Both the position numbers and the translations under genes were made by a program. The notes below the pieces were generated by a model. It made no database searches, was not told where the DNA came from, and saw nothing but the letters and a program-made list of their open reading frames with translations. 64,000 nucleotides of DNA from an uncultured Bacteroidales bacterium. GTDB lineage: Bacteria > Bacteroidota > Bacteroidia > Bacteroidales > CAIXZF01. The stretch is taken from the NCBI GenBank assembly GCA_903923925.1, contig CAIXZF010000035.1, positions 62,001-126,000 on the forward strand, read 5' to 3'. Positions 25,907-36,100 of the stretch are shown piece by piece. Position 1 is the first letter of the stretch. The number at the start of each line of letters is the position of its first letter.

Positions 25907-27250
25907 TTAAATTTCCTTATTCTTTATCATCCTGTAAATTGTAGATTTTCCAATATCCAGTTTTTTTGCAACCATTAGCACATTGTTATTGTACTTATGA
26001 AGATAGAATTTGATAATTTTCCGGTTATACCCTTCGAGCGTATCTTCTTCCATTAAAAAATCAGCCCGATGTGCGGTTGAGTTAAATGAAATATCAATAT
26101 CATTGATGATTTCAGAATTTGTCATAACGCAGGCTAATTCCATAATTGCCTTTAATTCACGCACGTTTCCAGGATAGGTATATTTCATAAGTTTATCCTG
26201 AGCAACACCGGAGATACTCAATTTCTTCAATTGGTTATCAAGGCAGAACTCATCGACAAAATGTTTGGCGAGTACCAATATGTCATTCCCCCTATACCTG
26301 AGAGGAGGAAGTTCTATTGGCAAACCAAGCAATCTGTAATAAAGATCTTCGCGAAATTTGCCTTTCTGAACTTCTTCGGCAAGGTTTTTATTTGTTGCAA
26401 CAACTAAGCGGATATCAGTTTTAATGATTTCGTTTCCACCTACTCTGGAGAATTCTTTTTCCTGGAGAATCCTTAGCAATTTAGATTGCATATTAAGATC
26501 CATTTCGCCAATCTCATCCAGAAATAAAGTGCCTTTATTTGCCAGTTCAAACTTGCCAACTTTTCGGGTTATAGCGCCTGTAAAAGCACCTTTTTCATAA
26601 CCAAATAATTCGCTTTCAATAAGTTCATTTGGAATAGCAGAAACATTTATAGCAACATAAGGCTTCTTCCTTCTCGGAGAATTGTAGTGAATTGCTTTCG
26701 CAACGAGATCCTTTCCCGTTCCGGTTTCACCTGTAATTACTACTGCAATATTTGTTCTTGTAGCCTTCTCAATGAGATTATAGATCTGTTTAATTACGAC
26801 ACTTTTCCCTTTAATTATGTTTTCGTAATCATATTTCTTCTCAATTTCCTCCCGAAGGTCAAATATTTCCTGCTGAAGATCGAATTTTTCTTTCAGGTTT
26901 CGAAGTGCATTCCACAAACGGTCTTTTGTATCCTGATCTTTGATGATATAGTCGTACGCCCCTTCTTTTAAAAGTGTAACGGCAGTAAGGATATCCTCCT
27001 GACCTGAAACAACGATTACTGGAATGTCAGCATCTGTTTCTTTGATTTTCTTAAACAACTGAAGCCCGGAGAAATCAGGAAGACTATAGTCGAGGGTTAT
27101 TAAATTTGGCTTCTTATAAAGATTCTTTAATAATTCCGTCCCATTTTCGAACTTTTCTATTTCATAATCAGGATTCAGCTGGAGATGATACCTAAGCATC
27201 TCTGCATAAACAGGGTCATCTTCAACAATAAAGACTTTTATTGATTGCAT
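25907..27250 (-). CDS. NtrC-type sigma-54-dependent response regulator
   Basis: 447 residues from the ATG at 27250; a GTG at 27271 would add seven. Receiver domain: Asp11/Asp12, phospho-acceptor Asp54 in ITLDYSLPD. AAA+ domain: Walker A GETGTGK (174-180), the sigma-54 contact loop GAFTGA (221-226), Walker B LFLDEIGEM (242-250), arginine-finger region REDLYYRL. A Fis-type HTH ends the protein (MVAKKLDIGKSTIYRMIKNK). Everything needed for an RpoN activator is intact. Target genes are unknown; the cotranscribed HPt suggests a phosphorelay. A good promoter lies just upstream. Confidence 0.95.
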   Translation of the reverse strand: MQSIKVFIVEDDPVYAEMLRYHLQLNPDYEIEKFENGTELLKNLYKKPNLITLDYSLPDFSGLQLFKKIKETDADIPVIVVSGQEDILTAVTLLKEGAYDYIIKDQDTKDRLWNALRNLKEKFDLQQEIFDLREEIEKKYDYENIIKGKSVVIKQIYNLIEKATRTNIAVVITGETGTGKDLVAKAIHYNSPRRKKPYVAINVSAIPNELIESELFGYEKGAFTGAITRKVGKFELANKGTLFLDEIGEMDLNMQSKLLRILQEKEFSRVGGNEIIKTDIRLVVATNKNLAEEVQKGKFREDLYYRLLGLPIELPPLRYRGNDILVLAKHFVDEFCLDNQLKKLSISGVAQDKLMKYTYPGNVRELKAIMELACVMTNSEIINDIDISFNSTAHRADFLMEEDTLEGYNRKIIKFYLHKYNNNVLMVAKKLDIGKSTIYRMIKNKEI

Positions 27251-27268
27251 GTAATGGATTTTAAACAC

Positions 27269-27300
27269 CAAAAGTATAACAGATTTTAGTTATTTCCCAA
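27269..27300 (-). promoter_or_regulatory. Promoter of the response regulator-HPt operon
   Basis: Minus-strand TTG (27300-27298), 21-nt spacer, TACTTTTG (27276-27269), about 19 nt before the ATG at 27250. It favours the 27250 start over the GTG at 27271, which would overlap the -7 box. Confidence 0.65.
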
Positions 27301-27316
27301 TTTGAGAAAAAATAAA

Positions 27317-28699
27317 TCAAATCATCTTTGCCGGATCTACCCATTCTGTGAACTGTTCGTCGGTAAGAAAGCCAAGTTCAATTGCTGCCTCACGTAAGGT
27401 TAGGTTTTCGTGATGAGCTTTTTTTGCAATTTTCGCCGCGTTTTCATACCCGATATGTGTATTTAGCGCTGTTACAAGCATTAATGAGTTTTCCAGGTTT
27501 TTTTGAATAAATGGAAGATTAGGTTCAATACCTACAGCGCAATTATTGTTGAAGGAAACGCAGGCGTCACCAATTAATCTTGCAGCCATTAAAAGATTAA
27601 AAATGATTACCGGTTTAAAAACATTCAGCTGAAAATGTCCATTCATACCACCAATTGTTATTGCAGCATCACAGCCAATTACCTGTGCACAAACCATCGT
27701 TAATGCTTCAGGTTGAGTAGGGTTGACTTTGCCTGGCATAATGGATGAGCCTGGCTCATTTTCAGGTAATCTGATTTCACCGATTCCACATCTTGGTCCC
27801 GATGATAAAAGGCGAACATCACTTGCTATTTTCATTAAACTTACTGCAAGTGTTTTTAAGGCACCTGAAGTTTCAACCATTGCATCATGAGCAGCAAGAG
27901 ATTCAAATTTATTAGGTGCTGTAATAAACGGATATCCTGTAAGATCAGCAATTTTTTTTGCAACCAGCACGTCGTAGCCTTTAGGAGTATTAATGCCTGT
28001 ACCCACAGCTGTACCACCCAGAGCAAGCTCGCTGAGGTGAGGAAGTGTGTTGCGAAGTGCTTTTAATCCGTGTTCCAACTGTGATACATAGCCTGAAAAT
28101 TCCTGACCAAGGGTTAATGGTGTTGCATCCATTAAATGGGTACGACCTGTTTTTACAATACTTTTAAATTCTGCAGATTTCCCGCGAAGGGTTTCAAGCA
28201 GGATTTCAACTCCCGGGATTGTTGTTTCCACAACCATCCTGTATGCAGCAATCGACATTGCAGTGGGGAAAGTATCGTTGGAGGACTGAGATTTGTTAAC
28301 ATCATCATTCGGGTGGATCGGACTTTTGCCTTCTCCAAGGGTTCCTCCGCTGATTACATGAGCTCTGTTTGAAACAACCTCATTCACGTTCATATTTGAT
28401 TGCGTACCAGAACCTGTTTGCCATACAACCAGAGGGAACTGGTCGTCGAGTTTACCTTCGGTAATTTCGTCGCAAACAGTAGATATAAGTTTGCATTTTT
28501 CTTCTGGAAGTACATTTAGTTCAAAGTTAGCCAGAGCGGCTGCTTTTTTTAGGATTGCGAAAGCTTTTATCACTTCGCCGGGCATTTGCTGTCCACCAAT
28601 TTTAAAATTTTCTTTAGAACGCTGGGTTTGAGCTCCCCAATACTTGTCAGCAGGAACCTCAACCGGGCCCATTGTGTCTTTTTCGATACGTGTTTTCAT
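27317..28699 (-). CDS. fumC: Class II fumarate hydratase
   Basis: 460 residues, normal length. Signature [15 protein letters not shown] near 318-332, with [12 protein letters not shown] (about 98-109) and [10 protein letters not shown] (about 186-195). It interconverts fumarate and malate without an iron-sulfur cluster. It starts 39 bp after the prfB stop on the same strand, so recX-prfB-fumC may be one transcript. It is the only TCA-cycle enzyme here outside the 51-61 kb block. Confidence 0.97.
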   Translation of the reverse strand: MKTRIEKDTMGPVEVPADKYWGAQTQRSKENFKIGGQQMPGEVIKAFAILKKAAALANFELNVLPEEKCKLISTVCDEITEGKLDDQFPLVVWQTGSGTQSNMNVNEVVSNRAHVISGGTLGEGKSPIHPNDDVNKSQSSNDTFPTAMSIAAYRMVVETTIPGVEILLETLRGKSAEFKSIVKTGRTHLMDATPLTLGQEFSGYVSQLEHGLKALRNTLPHLSELALGGTAVGTGINTPKGYDVLVAKKIADLTGYPFITAPNKFESLAAHDAMVETSGALKTLAVSLMKIASDVRLLSSGPRCGIGEIRLPENEPGSSIMPGKVNPTQPEALTMVCAQVIGCDAAITIGGMNGHFQLNVFKPVIIFNLLMAARLIGDACVSFNNNCAVGIEPNLPFIQKNLENSLMLVTALNTHIGYENAAKIAKKAHHENLTLREAAIELGFLTDEQFTEWVDPAKMI

Positions 28700-28738
28700 G
28701 TTTGAATGAGTTAGAGTAAAGTGTTTTTATTCTGAAAA

Positions 28739-29831
28739 TCAGCCTTTTCCTCCGAATTCCATCAGAAAGGCTTTTATGAAATCGTTCAGATCGCCATCCA
28801 TAACGGCTTGTACATTAGAGGTTTCATAGTCGGTACGAAGGTCTTTAACCATTTTGTAAGGATGCATCACATAACTGCGGATTTGCGATCCCCATTCAAT
28901 TTTTTTCTTGGAGTCTTCGAGTTTCTGCAGGGCCTCTCTTTTTTTACGCAATTCGATTTCATAGAGCTGCGACTTCAGGAGTTTTATAGCTTTTTCGCGG
29001 TTCTGAAGTTGGGATCGGGTTTCCTGGCACTCAACAACAATACCAGTAGGGGCATGACGTAATCTTACGGCGGTTTCCACTTTATTAACATTCTGCCCTC
29101 CGGGGCCGCTCGACCTAAAAGTATCCCAACTGATGTCGGCAGGATTAATTTCGATTTCAATGTTGTCATCAATAATCGGGTAGGCATAAACAGAAGCAAA
29201 TGAAGTATGCCGCTTATGGGCCGAATCAAATGGAGAGAGTCGAACTAACCTGTGAACACCACTTTCACTTTTCAGATATCCAAAACCAAAAGCACCTTCA
29301 AATTCGAGTGTTGCTGATTTAATACCTGCAATATCTCCAGGCTGGTAATCGATTTCATGAACTTTGTAATTGTTTCGCTCTCCCCAGCGGATATACATGC
29401 GAAGCAGCATCTGAGCCCAGTCCTGACTTTCAGTGCCGCCGGCACCCGAATTTACAGTGAGAATTGCGCCCATTTTATCCTCTTCACCCCGGAGCATATT
29501 CCTGAGTTCAAGGTCTTCTATATCTTTTATTGTGAGGTTATAGTGTTTTTCTACTTCTTCTTCCGTTGTATCTCCTGCATTGAAAAATTCATACATCACA
29601 AGCAGATCTTCATAGCTGCCAACAATACGGTTGAAGGTTTCCGTCCATGATTTTTTTTCCTGGATAGTTTTCAGTAATTGTTCAGCTTTCTTCGGATCAT
29701 CCCAGAATCCGGGAGAAACAGTTTGACGTTCGTCTTCAGAAATCTGTCTTAATTTGCCATCAATGTCAAAGGAACCTCCTTAAGGTTTCTATCCTTTCAT
29801 TAATATCCCGAATGGCTTCATTTAATATCAT
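28739..29831 (-). CDS. prfB: Peptide chain release factor 2, with programmed +1 frameshift
   Basis: The gene starts at the ATG at 29831. The first 21 codons end in an in-frame TGA (29768-29766) after CTT. Shifting +1 at CTT-TGA-C continues in the frame beginning GAC at 29767 and runs to 28739, for 363 residues in total. RF2 motifs: [16 protein letters not shown] and the catalytic GGQ in [17 protein letters not shown]. The anticodon-like tripeptide appears as SPF. RF2 reads UGA and UAA; the frameshift is autoregulatory. Calling only 28739-29599 would lose the N-terminal domain. Confidence 0.96.
29765..29780 (-). promoter_or_regulatory. prfB: Programmed +1 frameshift site of prfB
   Basis: Minus-strand AGGAGG (29780-29775), three bases TTC, slippery CTT (29771-29769), TGA (29768-29766), then C. 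The classical site has AGGGGG-UAU-CUU-UGA-C; here the internal SD is AGGAGG and the spacing is the same. Low RF2 levels stall at UGA and favour the shift. Confidence 0.95.
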
Positions 29832-29848
29832 GATTCTTAATTATTTAG

Positions 29849-30298
29849 TTATTTAATACCCAGAGTTTCCATTATTTCAGACACAATCTCTATCTCAAAT
29901 CCTTTACTAACAATGTGCCTGAGTATATCATCACTGGTTTTTCTACCCTGATCTTTTTCAATTAATCTTGTAATAACTCTTAAGTAGTCTTCCTGGGAAA
30001 TTTCTTCCTCTAAAGCGTAATAAATAAGTTTGTCATCCAGACCGTGGTGCTGAAGGCCAAGTTTTATTTTTTCTTTTCCCCATTCCTTCAGTCTGAATTT
30101 TCCTCCTGCATATTGCCGCGCAAATCGTTGCTCATTCAGAAAGTCTTCTTCCTTAAGCACTTCAACAACGTATGAAATATCATCCTCCTCGATTCCTAAA
30201 GTCAGAAGTTTAGCAATAACTTCATTTCCTGATCTTTCCTGAATTGAGCACCAGGATTGGATCTTCTTAGTCAGCGTAGCTGTTGCCATTGAATTCAT
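29849..30298 (-). CDS. recX: Regulatory protein RecX
   Basis: 149 residues from the ATG at 30298 (a second ATG at 30289 is also possible); the frame runs to 30472, but a -7 box (30321-30314) lies inside the extension, which looks unlike protein. RecX features: helical repeats with YVVEVLKEEDFLNEQRFARQYAGGKFRLKEWGKEKIKLGL, the core of the family. RecX limits RecA filament growth. It lies 17 bp before prfB. recA is not in the window. Confidence 0.88.
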   Translation of the reverse strand: MNSMATATLTKKIQSWCSIQERSGNEVIAKLLTLGIEEDDISYVVEVLKEEDFLNEQRFARQYAGGKFRLKEWGKEKIKLGLQHHGLDDKLIYYALEEEISQEDYLRVITRLIEKDQGRKTSDDILRHIVSKGFEIEIVSEIMETLGIK

Positions 30299-30313
30299 AG
30301 GTTTGCTGTAGTG

Positions 30314-30321
30314 CAAAGTTA
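30314..30321 (-). promoter_or_regulatory. -7 element of recX
   Basis: TAACTTTG on the minus strand, 15 nt before the ATG at 30298. No -33 TTG is visible. Confidence 0.45.
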
Positions 30322-30457
30322 AAATATTTACGTTAGGAATGCTGAAATTGAAGTCAGGATATAAGAGAAGCCATGCAATTATTAATTGGGTATTAACATA
30401 TTTACCAGGCTGTGTGAACCCTTTTGAAAAGCAGGTGTTAATTGTGAACAACTTTCG

Positions 30458-30489
30458 TTGATAATCAGGCAAGTAATTGTTTATTTTTG
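30458..30489 (+). promoter_or_regulatory. Promoter of the FISUMP/dockerin-like gene
   Basis: TTG (30458-30460), 21-nt spacer, TATTTTTG (30482-30489), 22 nt before the ATG at 30512: the closest consensus promoter on the plus strand here. The TTG at 30458 is thus a -33 box, not a start codon. Confidence 0.7.
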
Positions 30490-30511
30490 CAAAAGAGTAA
30501 TTAAAAAGAAT

Positions 30512-31603
30512 ATGAAAAGAATTTTGTTCATTGTAACATTCGCAGTGCTTGCCTTAAGTGGTTATACTCAGCACCGTATAAGCGGCAATGTTTCCTACGA
30601 AAGTGTAAATGCTGTAACACTTGATAGTACAACAGTTTTTCTTAGCCAGAATAATGTGGTAGTAGCACAAACTGTTACGAATGTTTATGGCAGCTACCAT
30701 TTCGATAGTATTTTTAATGGAACATACACAATAACAGCATCTTCAATTAAAAATTGGGGTGGTGTAAATTCATCAGATGCCTATCTTATAATGTTGTCGT
30801 TTCTGAATATGGCTCCGTTAACAGGATTGAACGCATCAGCAGCGAATGTGGATGGTTCAGGTTTTGTAAATACAGTGGATGCTTTGATGGCTTCAAAGCG
30901 ATTTATTCATGCAATAAATTCTTTTCCTGGTGGTGACTGGGCTTTTGGAAGCCAGACTGTCACAATGAATGGTGCAAATATTATTGCGAATATTAAAGGC
31001 CTCTGCAAAGGAGATGTTGATGCTTCCTTTAATCCTCCCACTTCATTTGTTTGTGGAGGTCAGTTGGTTGATATACGTGATGGACAATCTTACTCTACAG
31101 TTCAGCTTGGTTCAAAATGCTGGATGGCACAAAATCTGAACGTAGGAAGTTTTGTTTATGGCGTTGGAAATCAGGAGAATAATTATGTTATTGAAAAGTA
31201 TTGTTACAGTAATATTCTTAACAATTGTGTTCAATTCGGAGGGATGTACCAGTGGAATGAGATGATGGAATATGATACAATAGAAGGTATTCAGGGAATT
31301 TGTCCAGATGGCTGGCATTTACCAACAGACAGTGATTGGGACACAATAATAAGTCTGTATCCGAATGTTGCCGGTACGGCATTGCAAGTAGGCGGGGCCT
31401 CCGGATTTAATGCATTATTAGGTGGTTGGGTTTACAACTGTTCGAAGTTCCGTCAAATGAATTACCAGGGATATTACTGGTCATCAGGCTCTTATTTTGG
31501 CTTTTACGGATGGTCAAGAATGTTTACCCTATGGACGAATGGCATTTCGCATCTTTATAAATCCAAGGACGACGGCATGTACGTTCGGTGCATCAAGGAT
31601 TAG
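30512..31603 (+). CDS. Secreted protein with dockerin-like module and FISUMP domain
   Basis: 363 residues from the ATG at 30512. Signal peptide (MKRILFIVTFAVLALSGYTQ). Then a carboxypeptidase-regulatory/SdrD-B-like beta domain (ISGNVSYESV ... GSYHFDSIFNGTYTI), a dockerin-like pair of EF-hand halves (first degenerate, GGVNSSDAYLIML; second a complete loop at about 112-123, NVDGSGFVNTVD), a closing GLCKGDVD motif, and a C-terminal Fibrobacter-type FISUMP domain (about 180-363: CWMAQNLNVG, GICPDGWHLPTDSDWD, ending YVRCIKD). There is no T9SS sorting domain. The N-terminal module matches the one near the C-terminus of the giant neighbour at 33-49.5 kb. Function is unknown; probably cell-surface. 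It overlaps tilS by 11 bp, tail to tail. Confidence 0.82.
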   Translation: MKRILFIVTFAVLALSGYTQHRISGNVSYESVNAVTLDSTTVFLSQNNVVVAQTVTNVYGSYHFDSIFNGTYTITASSIKNWGGVNSSDAYLIMLSFLNMAPLTGLNASAANVDGSGFVNTVDALMASKRFIHAINSFPGGDWAFGSQTVTMNGANIIANIKGLCKGDVDASFNPPTSFVCGGQLVDIRDGQSYSTVQLGSKCWMAQNLNVGSFVYGVGNQENNYVIEKYCYSNILNNCVQFGGMYQWNEMMEYDTIEGIQGICPDGWHLPTDSDWDTIISLYPNVAGTALQVGGASGFNALLGGWVYNCSKFRQMNYQGYYWSSGSYFGFYGWSRMFTLWTNGISHLYKSKDDGMYVRCIKD

Positions 31604-32942
31604 AAAGATTTATCCGAAGAACTTTTCTTGTATTTTCCGATATTTTATAGCGATCGTCGATTCTTTGACCCAGCAGCCAGATAATTTTATCGCCACTGCA
31701 AACTAACCAGACTTTTTCTTTTTCGAAAACGGAAAATTTATGATCAGTAAAATAATCACTCAGCATTTTTCTGCCGCTTAATCCCAAGGGGTAAAAATAA
31801 TCGCCTTTCACCCATTTTCGTATTGTTATCGGGAATTCAATTTTTGAATAATCAAGTTGTGCCGTAGATGGATTTTTTGAAAGGAGAAATTCGGAAATTG
31901 GAATTGTTTCAAAGCTTATTCTTCCGGGTAAAATGTTGTCGAGCAAGTAGATAATTCCATTTTTGAGATCATCCTCAACGAAAGTAAAAGTTTTTGATTC
32001 AATAAAAATAGTTTCCTCTACCAATAATTTTGACTGATTTATAATTGCACGGTGAGAATTCGAAATGAAAAGGCGTCCCGACTGGGTTTCTGCATTATAA
32101 ACAATATCCTCAGCCTGACTTTCATTAAAACCAAATGGTGAAAGGATTTTGAAGATGATGGATTCCTGACCCGGATATTTCTTTAGTTTTTCGAGATCAA
32201 TTATAAGCATTTTATTTGATGTCGATGTAATTTCTTTGGTTATTTCACCAAGATATTTTTCAATCAGAAGCTCATCGTTTCTGAGTCGTTTTATCGTAGA
32301 GTGAAGGATAGAATCGAGTTCAGGCTGAATTGTTTTCAGAAGAGGTATAAGTTGTTGCCTGATTTTGTTTCGGAGATAGTGAATTTCGGAATTACTGCTG
32401 TCCTCCCTGAATGCTATGGAATGGGATTTTGCATAGTTAATAATTTCGGCTCTATTGGCCCAAAGCAATGGCTTTAGTATGCAGCCCTGTCTGGGAAGCA
32501 TTGCGCGCAGGCCGCTTAATCCGCTTCCTCTCAGAAGATTAATGATCATAGTTTCTTCCTGATCGTTGAAATGGTGAGCTGTTGTGATGTAGGTCAGGTT
32601 CTGTTCTTTCCGGAGCTCTTCGAACCAGGAATATCGAAGTTCACGGGCGGCCATCTGAATGGAAATATGGTTTTTTTTAGCATACTCTTTTGTGGAAAAT
32701 CTCCTTGTTGCAATTGGAACATTAAGTTCCTTGCAGCTATCCTTAACAAATTGTTCATCAGCATCAGATTCATTCCCGCGGAGTGTGAAATTACAATGAG
32801 CTACCGTGAATTTATACTTAAGCTGAGCAAATAGACTTAGCATTACCATGGAGTCAATTCCTCCGCTAACAGTAAGGAGAAAAGAATCATTGCGGGTAAT
32901 CCCACAGCTTTCTCTTAAATAATAGTTAAGTTTATAGTGCAT
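31593..32942 (-). CDS. tilS: tRNA(Ile)-lysidine synthase
   Basis: 449 residues. PP-loop SGGIDSM at 26-32 in the N-terminal ATPase domain; HHFNDQEETMIINLLRGSGLSGLRAML is the TilS-specific HxxxDQxET region; a C-terminal tRNA-binding domain (IRKWVKGDYFYPLG, then KMLSDYFTDHK) completes it. It makes lysidine at C34 of tRNA-Ile(CAU). A -7 box only 8 nt upstream suggests a very short or absent leader. It overlaps the FISUMP gene by 11 bp at the 3' ends. Confidence 0.95.
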   Translation of the reverse strand: MHYKLNYYLRESCGITRNDSFLLTVSGGIDSMVMLSLFAQLKYKFTVAHCNFTLRGNESDADEQFVKDSCKELNVPIATRRFSTKEYAKKNHISIQMAARELRYSWFEELRKEQNLTYITTAHHFNDQEETMIINLLRGSGLSGLRAMLPRQGCILKPLLWANRAEIINYAKSHSIAFREDSSNSEIHYLRNKIRQQLIPLLKTIQPELDSILHSTIKRLRNDELLIEKYLGEITKEITSTSNKMLIIDLEKLKKYPGQESIIFKILSPFGFNESQAEDIVYNAETQSGRLFISNSHRAIINQSKLLVEETIFIESKTFTFVEDDLKNGIIYLLDNILPGRISFETIPISEFLLSKNPSTAQLDYSKIEFPITIRKWVKGDYFYPLGLSGRKMLSDYFTDHKFSVFEKEKVWLVCSGDKIIWLLGQRIDDRYKISENTRKVLRINLSNP

Positions 32943-32949
32943 TTGCTCA

Positions 32950-32957
32950 CAAAAGTA
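32950..32957 (-). promoter_or_regulatory. -7 element of tilS
   Basis: TACTTTTG on the minus strand, ending 7 bases before the ATG at 32942; transcription would start at or next to the start codon. Confidence 0.4.
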
Positions 32958-33064
32958 AGTTATTTGGTAAATTTACGTCCGTTTTGGTTGGTGAAAAACA
33001 TCTATATTTATGGGTTCAATTAATCTGCGGTAGTTGTTGTTTAATAAGCTGAATATCAGTTTAT

Positions 33065-33072
33065 TATATTTG
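33065..33072 (+). promoter_or_regulatory. -7 element of the giant adhesin gene
   Basis: TATATTTG, 50 nt before the ATG at 33123. The nearest TTG upstream is 25 nt away (33037-33039), a little far. Confidence 0.4.
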
Positions 33073-33122
33073 AATGTAAATGTTTATTTTATTTTGATTT
33101 CAAATTATTTAAATAAAAAAAT

Positions 33123-36100
33123 ATGTTTTCTTTACTAGAAAGAGTTGTTAAAGTATATGGTTTATTGGGTTTAATACTAATTTACACATCAGGTTTGCTG
33201 GCTCAGCCATTGAGTGGATTGAAAACTGTAGGACCAAGCGGGACATATGTTTCATTAACAGCTGCTATTCTGGATATAAATGTTAATGGGGTAAATGCAC
33301 CTGTTATTCTTGAGTTGCAAAGTGGGTATCTGAGTTCTGTGGAACCTGGTTATCCCACAGTTTCTATCAGTTTACCAACACATATTACGATCAATGCTTC
33401 TAATAACATTACAATCAGGCCAGCTGTAAGTGGCATAGTTATTACCGCTGATTTTAATAATCCGACCCTTAACTTCAGCAGTTCCAAATATATTACTATT
33501 GATGGCAGAGTTGGAGGATTCGGATCTACAAAAGATTTGGTGGTTCAGAATATAAATACTGGTTTAAGTGCAAATGCAGTTCAATTTATCAATGATGGTT
33601 CTTATAATACTATAAAATATTGTTATATAAAGGGTTCTAACCCTTCTGGCAGTAATGGTGTAATTGCTTTTATGACCACAGCTTTTACTACCGGGAATGA
33701 CAATAATATGATACAATTTTGTGATATATATAATTCAATTTCAGGCTCGCCGAGAATAGGCATATACTCAAGCGGTACGGCTGGTGCTGAAAATAGCAGC
33801 AATACTGTCTCAAATTGTAATATTTATGATTATTTCTACGATTCCGGAGCCTCTCCAGACATGAGTGGAATAAAGTTGTCGGATAATTCGTTGAGTTGGA
33901 ATATTATAGCAAATAGTTTTTATCAAACTGTTGACAGAATAGCTGCTTCAGGATCAACTAATTATATGTATGGGGTTTACTCAACAACAACTTCTTCCAC
34001 TCTTAATATTAAGAATAACTATTTTGGAGGTAAATCACCAAATTGTGGAGGATTACCATTAAGCTATTCAGGTTATTCAGCTTATCGTGGAATCAGACTT
34101 ACAACAGGTTCAGGAGTATCAAGCATACAAGGGAATACAATTCAAAATATTTCTTTAACCAGCATCAGCGGTGCAACAGCAAATGCAGGCATAAGTCTGG
34201 TAACCGGTTCATTTTATTGCGGAGATACTATTCCGAATTTAATTGGAAGCATGACTAGTGCAGGAAGTATCTCCTTCAATGGATCTGCTGCAGGTGCTGC
34301 AATTTCAGGGATTCTTGCAGGAACGGGTAGTACAGGTACAATTGTTATTAAAAACAATCAGATTGGTGGAATTGCGGTAAGTTCATCGGGTTCCGGGACA
34401 ACTTATTTGAGAGGAATTTCTGTTTTAAGTGCTCCAATAGGTTCAATTATTTCGGGAAACATTGTTGGGAGCCCATCTGCACCCTTATCGAATTCAACGA
34501 ATAATACACTTTTTGGAATTTATTCTGCTGCAACTGCCGCAAATCAGGAAATCAGTAACAATATCATTTCATATTTGGTAACAACGAGCACATCTACTGC
34601 AAATCAACTTGTTGGAATAAACACGCCTGGTGGTGCAGGAAGTAACTTTATTGTAAGAGGTAATTCAATAACGAACCTGACATCCTCTTCTACCGGCACA
34701 GGAACAACTACAACAACAGCTGTTGTTGGTATCTTTAACACTGCTTCTACAACAGCAGGCCAACTTATTTCAAACAATATTATTCATTCTTTATCAAATA
34801 CTGCTCCAACACAGGCTGTTAATATTGCCGGGATTTACTATTCCGGACCAGCAACAGGATCGAATGTGATTTCCGGGAATTTTATTCATAGTATTAGCTC
34901 GAGTACAACATCGAATCTTGCAGCGCATTATGGAATAAACATTATCCAGGGAAATGCAACAAGCGGAACATTAAAGGTTTATAACAACATGATCAGGTTG
35001 GGTATTGATGCTACAGGTGTATCAAATACACAAAGCAATTATGTTGTAGGTATCAGAAAAGCCAATGGTATAGCATCCTTTGTACATAATTCAGTTTATA
35101 TTGGTGGATTAGGAGTAGTAAGCGGAATTGCAAATTCTGCAGCTTTCCAAGTGACCAGTGGTAGTCCTGCCGATTCTCTTGTAAATAACATTTTATATAA
35201 TGCAAGAACAAATGCTTCAACTGGCGGAACCCACTGGGCATGCAGTTGGGGTGCACCAACTTCAGCGATTTGTAATTACAATATTTATTATACAAATGGA
35301 AGTTTAAGTATTGGTAGTGTAAATGGAGGTACATCAAATGTGGGCTGGCCATATTCAGGACAGGATGTAAACTCGATTTTTGCTAACCCAATGTTTATTG
35401 CGCCTATTGCGAATTCGAGTTCAGTTAATCTACATGTTCAATTTCCTACCCAGGCTGAGAGCAGTGGGTTAAATGTACCTTACATTACTGATGATTATGA
35501 TGGTCAGATCCGATCTGGCTTAACGCCAGTTGATATTGGTGCTGATGCAGGGAATTTTTCTCCATGCCTTGTAGGTCCGGGGCCAATTTACGTTGGGCTT
35601 AGCCATCTTTACACCAACCTTACAGGGCCTTCAGGCCTGTTTAATGCAATAAATACGGTTGGTATTTGTGGAAATATGTCGATAATTATCGACAGCGATT
35701 TATCGGAACCTGGTACTGTTAGTCTCAATGAATGGACAGGAACTGCCACGCTTACAATACAATCAGATGGTACACTGAGGACTGTTGCCAATATGGGTAA
35801 TGTTGGTAATCCCATGATTCACCTGAGTGGAGCTGATAGGGTGACATTCAACGGAGGTACAAGTAAACTACTTCGCTTCAGAAATACAAATACCTTAGCC
35901 AGCAGTACAACAGCTGTTTTTCAATTTAGTAGTTCAAGTACACAGTGCGCACTGCAAAATATTGAAATTCAGAGTAATGCTTCAACAGCAACTCATGCAG
36001 GAATTGTAGTTTCCACTGGATCTAACCAGGTAAGTGTTGATCAATGCAATATTCATGATGCCACAGCGGCATCTGTGGGAGCTATTGCGACAGGGATTTA

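Noticed and set aside
28739-29599. prfB as a truncated 286-residue gene
   Set aside because: The upstream sequence encodes the missing N-terminal part once the +1 shift at CTT-TGA is applied; it is not a fragment.
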